Assembly (NCBI RefSeq): GCF_002093975.1
Contig: NZ_MSZZ01000022.1
Span: 144,478-208,477, forward strand
Origin: Thermoactinospora rubra
Lineage (GTDB): Bacteria > Actinomycetota > Actinomycetes > Streptosporangiales > Streptosporangiaceae
Direction: 5' to 3'
DNA: 64,000 nucleotides
Shown: positions 58,414 through 64,000 of the stretch, piece by piece
Position numbering within the stretch: the stretch's first letter is position 1
Layout of the letters: every line of letters starts with the position of its first letter
Notes under the pieces: model-generated
Database searches by the model: none
What the model was told of the DNA's origin: nothing
Seen by the model: the letters and a program-made list of their open reading frames with translations, nothing else
Made by a program: the position numbers and the translations under genes

Positions 58414-59250
58414 TCACGGCACGGGCGTGAGGAAGGCGTGCAGCCGGACCACGCCCGTGCCGAACTTCTCGTCGACCTGGCGCTGGAGCTCGCCGGTGGC
58501 GACCCAGACGCCGACGTCCACCTTGCCGCTGACCACGTCGGCGGAGGAATCCGTCACGCCGGGGATCTCCTGCTGGGCGCGCTCCTGGATGGCGCGAAGC
58601 TCGGCCTCCGTCCGCTCGGCGCGGGTGACGCACAGGGCGCCGCCCCACACCTCGCGCAGCCACGCCTCCCGGGCGGCCACGTCGCCGGTGAAGCGGACGT
58701 TGACCACCAGTTTCTTGGGGTCGTTGGCGTACTTCTCGGCCATCTCCGGGCTGGAGTCGTAGCCGGGGATCTGCTCCAGGTAGCTCTGGTCCAGCCACAG
58801 CCCGGCGAAGTCGCCGGCCTGCATGGCGCGCCGCTGCACGGCCTCCATGGCCTCCGGCGTGGCCTTGGCCGGGTCGACCGGCTTCCACCCGCCCTCGGGC
58901 GTGGGGCAGGGCGTGGTGGGCCTCGGCGGCTGCGCGGGCTTGTTCTCGGCCGGGCGCGGCGGCTCGGTGAGCGTCAGGCGGGACCCGTCCCAGGTGCCCA
59001 CCACGTGGTAGCGGCCCCACTTGGTGCCCGCCCGCGATTCGTGCGGCACCTTCGCCCAGTCCCAGCCCACGACGTCGGGCCCGCCGCACTGCGGCGGCAG
59101 GGACAGGGCGGCGAACCTGCACAGCTGCGGCCCGTGCTCAGGGCTCTCCAGCACGGTCGCGTCCGCCTGGTAGCGCGGCGGGGCCGGCTCCGCCTTGACC
59201 GTGCCGCAGGCGGCCAGGGCGAGCAGGGCGGCGAGGGCGAGAGCGCGCAT
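58414..59250 (-). CDS. Hypothetical secreted lipoprotein
   Basis: A 278-aa protein with a signal peptide and lipobox (LALAAC, Cys about 15), then a Pro-rich linker (PPRPAENKPAQPPRPTTPCPTPEGGW) and a C-terminal alpha/beta part (KKLVVNVRFTGDVAAREAWLREVWGGALCVTR; VDVGVWVATGELQRQVDEKFGTGVVRLHAFLTPV). Four cysteines in the mature protein (CRF, QCG, PCP, LCV) could form disulphides. Family not recognised; likely cell-surface. Confidence 0.8.
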   Translation of the reverse strand: MRALALAALLALAACGTVKAEPAPPRYQADATVLESPEHGPQLCRFAALSLPPQCGGPDVVGWDWAKVPHESRAGTKWGRYHVVGTWDGSRLTLTEPPRPAENKPAQPPRPTTPCPTPEGGWKPVDPAKATPEAMEAVQRRAMQAGDFAGLWLDQSYLEQIPGYDSSPEMAEKYANDPKKLVVNVRFTGDVAAREAWLREVWGGALCVTRAERTEAELRAIQERAQQEIPGVTDSSADVVSGKVDVGVWVATGELQRQVDEKFGTGVVRLHAFLTPVP

Positions 59251-59281
59251 GCCCTTCAGACGGACGCCGGCCGTACCCGGT

Positions 59282-59704
59282 TCACGGGTGCGAGGTCAGG
59301 TTGCGCAGCATGCGGGTGAGCAGCTCGGTGGCCGTCGCCCTGTCCTCCTCCGAGAAGCCGGCCAGCAGGCGGCCGCCCACCTTGCCGAAGGCGGGCATGA
59401 CGCGCGGCAGCAGCGCCTTGCCCGCCTCGGTGGGCTCGATGACCACCGAGCGCCGGTCGGCCGGGTTGGGCACGCGGGCCACCAGCCCCTTGGCCTCCAG
59501 CCGGTCCACCAGCCGGGTCATGCCCGCGGTGTCGGTGCCCACGAGGGCGGCCAACTGGTTCGGCTTGTTCTCCCCCAGCGCGGCCCGCATGAGCACGGCG
59601 CCCTGCTGGGTGGTCAGCCCGAGCGGCGCGAGCTCCGCGTCCAGCAGCGCGCGCAGCTCGCGGGCCAGCTTCGGGATCAGCGACGGCACACCTTCACCAA
59701 GCAT
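59282..59704 (-). CDS. MarR family transcriptional regulator
   Basis: A 140-aa MarR protein: winged helix centred on LTTQQGAVLMRAALGENKPNQLAALVGTDTAGMTRLVDRLEAKGLVARVPNPADRRSVVIEPTEAG. Its start codon lies in the left arm of a 46-bp palindrome that also covers the start of the divergent monooxygenase, so it very probably represses both genes. No Shine-Dalgarno sequence fits, suggesting leaderless translation. Confidence 0.92.
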   Translation of the reverse strand: MLGEGVPSLIPKLARELRALLDAELAPLGLTTQQGAVLMRAALGENKPNQLAALVGTDTAGMTRLVDRLEAKGLVARVPNPADRRSVVIEPTEAGKALLPRVMPAFGKVGGRLLAGFSEEDRATATELLTRMLRNLTSHP

Positions 59705-59746
59705 GCCTAGACAATAACTGTTATAACAGCTACTGTCTAAGCATGC
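59701..59746. promoter_or_regulatory. 46-bp palindromic MarR operator
   Basis: Symmetric about 59723/59724: GCATGC (59701-59706 and 59741-59746), TAGACA/TGTCTA (59708-59713 and 59734-59739) and the central perfect CTGTTATAACAG (59718-59729). It includes the start codons of both divergent genes, so a bound dimer would block both promoters and starts. Confidence 0.8.
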
Positions 59747-60762
59747 ATATTGTGATCATCGGAGGAGGGATCGGCGGACTCTGTCTGGCACAGGGGCTGA
59801 AGAAGCACGGCATCGACGCCACCGTCTACGACCGCGATCCCTCCGCCCGGTTCCACGACCAGGGATGGCGGCTGACCATCAAGGAAGAGGGCGACCGCGC
59901 GCTGCGCGAGTGCCTGACCGAGGAGCTCTATCAGGAGGTCAGGGCGGGAGCCATCCGGCCCGCAACGCGCCTGGCCTTCATGGACCACCTGCTGAACCCC
60001 AAGTTCGTCAAGCCGGTGCCGCAGGTGCCCGGCCACTTCGGCGTCAGGCGCCAGCTGTTGCGCCAGACCCTGCTCAAGGGGCTGGACGTGCGCTTCGGCA
60101 AGACCTTCGTGCGCTACGAGGGCGCCACGGCCCACTTCGCCGACGGCACCACCGCGAGCGGCGACCTGATCGTCGGGGCCGACGGCACGTTCTCCGCCGT
60201 GCGCCGCCAGCTGGTCCCCGGCGCCGAGCTGGAGGACCTCGGCAGCGCGATCTACGGCGTGACGCCGTTCACCACCCTGGACGAGGTGCCCGACCTGCTC
60301 GTCGACACCTTCAACCGGATCACCGGCCCCCACGGCGCCGCCATGGCCGTCGCCACCTGCCGGCCCGGCGACTACTTCACCTGGACGCTGAGCGGCGGCG
60401 CCTCCCCCGCCCAGGCACGCGACCTGGTGGCCGGCTGGCATCCCGCGGTGCGCCGCATCGTGGCCGAGGCGACGACGGCCTTCATGGTCCAGATCCGCAG
60501 CGCGCTGCCGTACGAGCCGTGGGACGACCCGCACGTCACCCTACTCGGCGACGCCGCCCACACCATGACGCCGGGCCGCGGCGACGGCGCCAACACCGCC
60601 CTGCGCGACGCGCTGCTGCTCACGCGGACGCTCGCCGCCGGCGGCCCGGTGCGGGCCTACGAGGAGGAGATGCTGCGGTACGGCTTCGCGGCCGTGGCCG
60701 CCTCGCGCGACATGCCCTTCGCTCCGCGGCACGGGTTCCGCTCCTCCGCCTCGGCGCACTAG
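59743..60762 (+). CDS. FAD-dependent monooxygenase (PHBH/TetX-like)
   Basis: A 339-aa flavin hydroxylase: N-terminal GGGIGGLCLAQGLKKHG (FAD fold), DLIVGADGTFSAVRRQL (DG motif) and LLGDAAHTMTPGRGDGANTALRDA (second FAD motif). It is about 50 residues shorter than typical aromatic hydroxylases, and the C-terminal thioredoxin-like extension is absent. The MarR pairing suggests induction by an aromatic compound or antibiotic and a role in its hydroxylation. Substrate unknown. Confidence 0.9.
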   Translation: MHIVIIGGGIGGLCLAQGLKKHGIDATVYDRDPSARFHDQGWRLTIKEEGDRALRECLTEELYQEVRAGAIRPATRLAFMDHLLNPKFVKPVPQVPGHFGVRRQLLRQTLLKGLDVRFGKTFVRYEGATAHFADGTTASGDLIVGADGTFSAVRRQLVPGAELEDLGSAIYGVTPFTTLDEVPDLLVDTFNRITGPHGAAMAVATCRPGDYFTWTLSGGASPAQARDLVAGWHPAVRRIVAEATTAFMVQIRSALPYEPWDDPHVTLLGDAAHTMTPGRGDGANTALRDALLLTRTLAAGGPVRAYEEEMLRYGFAAVAASRDMPFAPRHGFRSSASAH

Positions 60763-60785
60763 GCTGACCGTGACACCGAAAGAAC

Positions 60786-60975
60786 CCGTGCGGGAGAGCG
60801 CCCTGGCAGCCGGCCAGGGCCCCTGAAGGAGCAAGCCCTCCCCGCGAACCTCTCAAGGCAAAGGACCGCACGGGCCAGGGTGACCTCTGGAAAGCAGGCC
60901 GGGAAACCGCCTCGCCGAAGGTGAAAGTCTGGCAAACAACCAGGCGAAGCTCTCAGGCATCATGGACAGAGGGGG
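60786..60975 (+). ncRNA. Tandem glycine riboswitch
   Basis: Two consecutive aptamers precede gcvT. The first (about 60786-60873) has CGGGAGAG, CCTGAAGGAGCAAGC, CTCTCAAGGCAAAGGACCGC and a closing CCCGTGCGG/CCGCACGGG stem. The second (about 60878-60975) has CCTCTGGAAAGC, GCCGAAGGTGAAAGTC, CTCTCAGGCATCATGGACAGAGG. These are the conserved glycine-binding core segments. Downstream, GGGGGAGG (60971-60978) can pair with CCTCC near 60998-61002, beside the gcvT ribosome site GAGG (61003-61006), a possible expression platform. Glycine would switch on its own cleavage genes. Confidence 0.9.
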
Positions 60976-61015
60976 AGGATCCTGGCATCCGACCCTGCCT
61001 CCGAGGTGCGAACAC

Positions 61016-62101
61016 ATGGCACGACCGACACCGTTGCGAGACGTCCACGAGAGCCTGGGCGCGACGCTCACCGACTTCGCCGGATGGCTCATGCCGCTGC
61101 GCTACGGCAGCGAGACGGCCGAGCACCGCGCGGTGCGCGAGGCGGCCGGCCTGTTCGACCTGTCGCACATGGGCGAGATCTTCGTGACCGGCCCGCAGGC
61201 GGGCCAGGCTCTCGACTACGCGCTCGTCGGTCACCTGTCGGTGCTGGCCACGGGCCGGGCACGCTACACCATGATCGTCAATCCCGCCGGCGGGGTGGTG
61301 GACGACCTGATCGTCTACCGCCTCGCCGACGACGAGTTCATGGTCGTCGCCAACGCCTCCAACTACCGCACCGTGGCGCTCGCGCTGACCAACCGGGCCA
61401 GGGGCTTCGACGCCCAGGTCGACGACCGCTCCGACGCCTACGCGCTCGTCGCCGTCCAGGGCCCGCACGCCCAGGAGATCCTGGCCTCGCTGACCGACAC
61501 CGACCTGCCGAACCTGAGGTACTACGCGGGCCTGCCCGGCGTCGTCGCGGGCGTGGAGGCGCTCATCGCCCGCACCGGCTACACCGGCGAGGACGGCTTC
61601 GAGCTGTTCGTCCGCGGCGAGGACGCCGTCACGCTCTGGCAGGAGATCTCCAAGGCGGGCCAGCCGTACGGGCTGGTCCCCGCGGGCCTGTCGGCGCGCG
61701 ACACGCTCCGGCTGGAGGCCGGCATGCCGCTGTACGGCAACGAGCTGAACGAGGAGACCACCCCGTTCGACGCCGGCCTGGGGCGGGTGGTGAAATTCGA
61801 CAAGCCAGGCGACTTCGTCGGCAGGGCTGCGCTCGAGGCGTTGCGTGACGCACCGCCCAGGCGGCAGCTCGTCGGCCTGGTCGCCCGGGGCCGCCGGGTC
61901 CCGCGCCACGGCTTCTCCGTCGTGGCGGGAGACCGGGTGGTCGGCGAGGTGACCAGCGGCGCGCCCTCCCCCACCTTGGGCAAGCCGATCGCGATGGCCT
62001 ACGTCGAGACCGGAGCGCACGAAGGTCTGGCCGTTGACATCCGGGGCAGCCTCGAACCGATGGACGTCGTCGAGCTGCCTTTCTACAGGAGGAACAAGTG
62101 A
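61016..62101 (+). CDS. gcvT: Glycine cleavage system T protein (aminomethyltransferase)
   Basis: A 361-aa protein that transfers the methylene group from lipoyl-GcvH to tetrahydrofolate, releasing ammonia. Family motifs: DFAGWLMPLRYGSETAEHRAVREAAGLFDLSHMGEI, YTMIVNPAGGVVDDLIVYRL, RTGYTGEDGFELFV, ARDTLRLEAGMPLYGNEL, and the C-terminal barrel with GEVTSGAPSPTLGKPIAMAYV. ATG at 61016 after GAGG. Controlled by the upstream riboswitch and coupled to gcvH by GTGA. Confidence 0.96.
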   Translation: MARPTPLRDVHESLGATLTDFAGWLMPLRYGSETAEHRAVREAAGLFDLSHMGEIFVTGPQAGQALDYALVGHLSVLATGRARYTMIVNPAGGVVDDLIVYRLADDEFMVVANASNYRTVALALTNRARGFDAQVDDRSDAYALVAVQGPHAQEILASLTDTDLPNLRYYAGLPGVVAGVEALIARTGYTGEDGFELFVRGEDAVTLWQEISKAGQPYGLVPAGLSARDTLRLEAGMPLYGNELNEETTPFDAGLGRVVKFDKPGDFVGRAALEALRDAPPRRQLVGLVARGRRVPRHGFSVVAGDRVVGEVTSGAPSPTLGKPIAMAYVETGAHEGLAVDIRGSLEPMDVVELPFYRRNK

Positions 62102-62487
62102 GCAACATTCCAGAGGGCCTGAGCTACACCAAGGAGCACGAGTGGGTGGCGGGCCTCGACGAGGGCCTGACCGTGACGGTGGGCATCACCGACTACGCCC
62201 AGGACCAGCTCGGTGACGTCGTCTACGTGCAGCTGCCCGAGGCCGGCACGACGGTCGAGGCCGGCGACTCGGTGGGCGAGGTGGAGTCCACCAAGTCGGT
62301 GAGCGAGATCTACTCGCCGGTGGGCGGCGAGGTCGTCGAGGTGAACCAGGCCGTGGTGGACAAGCCCGACCTGATCAACAGCGACCCCTACGGCGAGGGC
62401 TGGCTGTTCCGCGTCCGCGTTGAGGGCGAGCCCGAGGACCTGCTGTCGCCCGAGGAGTACACGGCGCTGACCTCGGGCGAAGCCTGA
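62098..62487 (+). CDS. gcvH: Glycine cleavage system H protein
   Basis: A 129-aa lipoyl carrier. Lipoylated Lys66 lies in EVESTKSVSEI; YTKEHEWV at the N-terminus and YGEGWLFRV near the end are family signatures. GTG start preceded by AGGAGG inside the end of gcvT. A hairpin follows directly. Confidence 0.96.
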   Translation: MSNIPEGLSYTKEHEWVAGLDEGLTVTVGITDYAQDQLGDVVYVQLPEAGTTVEAGDSVGEVESTKSVSEIYSPVGGEVVEVNQAVVDKPDLINSDPYGEGWLFRVRVEGEPEDLLSPEEYTALTSGEA

Positions 62488-62499
62488 CCCTCGAACCCC

Positions 62500-62520
62500 G
62501 GGGCCGCGGCGGGCGGCCCC
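62500..62520 (+). terminator. Hairpin after gcvH
   Basis: GGGGCCGC-GGCGG-GCGGCCCC, perfect 8-bp stem 12 bases after the gcvH stop. Confidence 0.6.
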
Positions 62521-62560
62521 GCCTCCCTCCTGTCCTGAAGGGCGCACATCAGTGACTCCT

Positions 62561-62580
62561 CCGCTCCCTGAAGGGAGCGG
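62561..62580 (-). repeat. Right-end subterminal hairpin of the tnpB element
   Basis: CCGCTCCC-TGAA-GGGAGCGG, seven bases past the tnpB stop on its 3' side. IS200/IS605 elements have such hairpins at both ends, and the 3' one terminates the omegaRNA scaffold. The matching left-end hairpin at 63908-63927 has the same stem length and TGAA loop. The exact element boundary is not resolved. Confidence 0.55.
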
Positions 62581-62587
62581 CTTCTCG

Positions 62588-63769
62588 CTAGGCCGCTTCC
62601 GCAGCGCTGCGAAGGGCAAGCCCTGCCCTGAGGATGTTGATCGCCGCGTTCACGTCGGCGTGAGCGGCATGCCCGCACGCCGTACATCGGAACTCGGCCT
62701 GGGTGGGGCGGTTCTCCGCAGCGCAATGCCCGCACCGCGAGCACGTGCGGGAGGTGTTGCGGGGCTCGACTGCGATCAGCTCGCGCCCGGCGCTTTCAGC
62801 CTTGTGCGCGAGAACCGTCAGGAACACCCCCCAACCCGCGTCCAGGATGCTCCGGTTGAGGCCGGACTTGGCGGCGACGTTACGGCCGGGTGCGTCGATC
62901 GTGCCCGCTGCCGAGCGGGTCATGTTGGTGATCTCCAGGTCCTCGTGCACGATCAGGTCGTAGGCACGGACCAGGGCGAGCGCGGCCTTGTGCGCGTGGT
63001 CGAGGCGTTGACGGCGGGCCTTGGCGTGCAGCGCGGCGATGCGGGCGACGGCCTGACGGCGGCGCGTCGATCCGCGCCGCTTGCGGGCCAGGTCGCGCTG
63101 GGCGTCCGCGAGACGGCCGGCGGTGGCGGCCAGGTGGCGCGGGTTGGCCAGGTGCCCACCGTCGCTGGTGGTGACCAGCGAGGCCACGCCCATGTCGATT
63201 CCGGCCACGGCTCCGGTGGCGGGCAGGGGTTCGGCGGGCACGTCGTCACACGACAGGATCACATACCAGCGCTTACTCTCGCGCTTGACGCTGATCGTCT
63301 TCACCCGGCCCGTGACCGGGCGGTGCCGGTGAACCCGGACATGCCCGATGCCGAGCAGGTACAGGCGGGTCTGGGTCTCGTGCGGTGCCGAATCCCAGGT
63401 CGCGCCGTTCTTGGTGGCGGGCCACTCGACGGTGTCGAACCAGCCGCGCCCCTTGAACCGCGGGTAGCCCGGCTTCTGCCCGGCCTTGATGCGGCGGAAG
63501 AACGCCGCGAACGCCTTGTCCAACCGCCGCAGGGTCTGTTGCTGGGACCCAGCCGACCAGCGGCCCTGATCATCGGGATCAGCCGCGCGAATCTCCTTCA
63601 GCTCCGCCGACTGATCGCCGTAGCGGACGGTCACGCCTGCCTTGGCGTAGGCGGTGCGCCGGTGCTCCAACGCGGCGTTGTACAGCTGCCGGTGATCCTC
63701 CAGACACGCCGCCAGCGCCGCCGCCTGCTTGGCGGTGGGGCGCAGCAGGAACTTGAACGACCTGCGCAC
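62588..63769 (-). CDS. tnpB: TnpB RNA-guided nuclease of an IS605-type element
   Basis: A 393-aa TnpB. N-terminal HTH/OrfB region (FKFLLRPTAKQAAALAACLEDHRQLYNAAL), then a RuvC nuclease split in three with Asp192 (AGIDMGVASL), Glu276 (HEDLEI) and Asp372 (HADVNAA), and a zinc ribbon CSRCGH...CTACGH before the last motif. All catalytic residues are intact and there is no frameshift, so it may be active. No tnpA is present. Start GTG at 63769 with GGGAGG at good distance; GTG at 63775 is alternative. It separates gcvH from sdaA, both read the other way. Confidence 0.93.
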   Translation of the reverse strand: MRRSFKFLLRPTAKQAAALAACLEDHRQLYNAALEHRRTAYAKAGVTVRYGDQSAELKEIRAADPDDQGRWSAGSQQQTLRRLDKAFAAFFRRIKAGQKPGYPRFKGRGWFDTVEWPATKNGATWDSAPHETQTRLYLLGIGHVRVHRHRPVTGRVKTISVKRESKRWYVILSCDDVPAEPLPATGAVAGIDMGVASLVTTSDGGHLANPRHLAATAGRLADAQRDLARKRRGSTRRRQAVARIAALHAKARRQRLDHAHKAALALVRAYDLIVHEDLEITNMTRSAAGTIDAPGRNVAAKSGLNRSILDAGWGVFLTVLAHKAESAGRELIAVEPRNTSRTCSRCGHCAAENRPTQAEFRCTACGHAAHADVNAAINILRAGLALRSAAEAA

Positions 63770-63907
63770 ACCCACCTCCCACGCTCGGTAACGAGAAGAC
63801 CACGGTATCGGATGGCGCCGACAAACCTCAGAAGGACATCTGTGATGCGCAGATCAGGCAGGTCATGGCACGCTCGGGCCTTGGCGCCCCTCCTGCTCCC
63901 GATTCCC

Positions 63908-63927
63908 CCGTCGCCTGAAGGCGACGG
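63908..63927. repeat. Left-end subterminal hairpin of the tnpB element
   Basis: CCGTCGCC-TGAA-GGCGACGG, perfect 8-bp stem, 139 bases upstream of the tnpB start and 19 bases before sdaA. It pairs in design with 62561-62580. It could also act as a terminator or leader hairpin for sdaA. Confidence 0.5.
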
Positions 63928-63945
63928 TCCCCTCAGGAGAAACTG

Positions 63946-64000
63946 ATGGCGATCAGCGTCTTCGACCTTTTCAAGATCGGTATCGGTCCGTCCAGCTCGC
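63946..64000 (+). CDS. sdaA: L-serine dehydratase, 5' fragment at the window edge
   Basis: The first 18 codons, MAISVFDLFKIGIGPSSS, are the characteristic start of iron-sulphur L-serine ammonia-lyases. Preceded by AGGAGA. The gene runs off the right edge. In actinomycetes it commonly follows gcvT, gcvH and glyA, linking glycine cleavage to pyruvate; glyA is not seen here, and tnpB occupies the gap. Confidence 0.85.
   Translation, partial: MAISVFDLFKIGIGPSSS

Noticed and set aside
62703..63946. tnpA transposase or its remnant next to tnpB
   Set aside because: No HUH motif or conserved Tyr region could be found in any frame between the hairpins.
1..64000. CRISPR arrays, tRNA or rRNA genes, prophage structural genes, plasmid replication genes
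   Set aside because: I looked for regularly spaced repeats, cloverleaf-like or rRNA signatures and typical proteins and saw none. tRNA detection by eye is unreliable, so a covariance-model scan would be decisive.

Overview
The DNA is uniformly very G+C-rich, with strong GC3 bias, many GTG/TTG starts and many ATGA/GTGA stop-start overlaps. It carries gene sets typical of filamentous actinomycetes: conservons, an amtB-glnB-glnD operon, DUF5753 helix-turn-helix modules and DrrAB-type exporters. A member of the Streptosporangiales (Nonomuraea-like) is my best guess; no rRNA or marker gene fixes this. The window looks chromosomal. The only recognisable transposon gene is one tnpB near the right edge.

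Layout. 1-3.1 kb: cvnA and cvnB of a conservon cut by the left edge. 3.4-10 kb: a glycine betaine/choline locus (ATPase, fused double permease, two binding lipoproteins, GMC choline dehydrogenase). 10-12.5 kb: a DrrAB-type exporter with a divergent TetR regulator. 12.5-16.5 kb: an accessory stretch with a broken NAD(P)-binding gene, unknown small genes, large hairpins and a DUF6879/HTH-DUF5753 module flanked by tandem 10-bp repeats. 16.7-19.9 kb: a short UvrA-like ATPase divergent from a WYL regulator. 19.9-24.4 kb: a complete conservon (cvnA-B-C-D). 24.5-28.6 kb: amtB-glnB-glnD. 28.8-30.8 kb: a solitary siderophore-binding lipoprotein behind an iron box, and a sigma-70 factor.

30.9-40.1 kb: histidine utilisation genes in two blocks (M20 hydrolase-hutF-hutI, and hutU with an RpiR-type regulator), separated by an SDR gene and a PadR-DrrAB exporter module. 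Both blocks are preceded by nearly the same inverted repeat. 40.1-43.8 kb: an LmrA-type multidrug exporter with two identical-spacing operators, and a membrane protein/106-aa protein/nucleotidyltransferase operon. 44-48 kb: a hydroxyacid dehydrogenase, a remnant of a sugar ABC permease, a DeoR-LacI hybrid regulator and a DUF2264 protein. 48-49 kb: folD. 49-55.1 kb: a gamma-glutamylation catabolic cluster (FadR-type regulator, glutamine synthetase-like ligase, aldehyde dehydrogenase, SDR, class-I amidotransferase-fold hydrolase, LysR regulator). 55.2-59.3 kb: a secreted M4-M28 double peptidase with a chitin-binding-type module, and a lipoprotein. 59.3-60.8 kb: a MarR/FAD-monooxygenase pair over a 46-bp palindrome. 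60.8-64 kb: a tandem glycine riboswitch, gcvT, gcvH, tnpB and the start of sdaA.

Shared themes are nitrogen and one-carbon flow (ammonium uptake with PII, histidine, glycine, serine, gamma-glutamyl amines, folate) and many transporter-regulator pairs with operators that can be read directly. At least four genes carry the rare TTA codon near their 5' end, suggesting bldA-type control.
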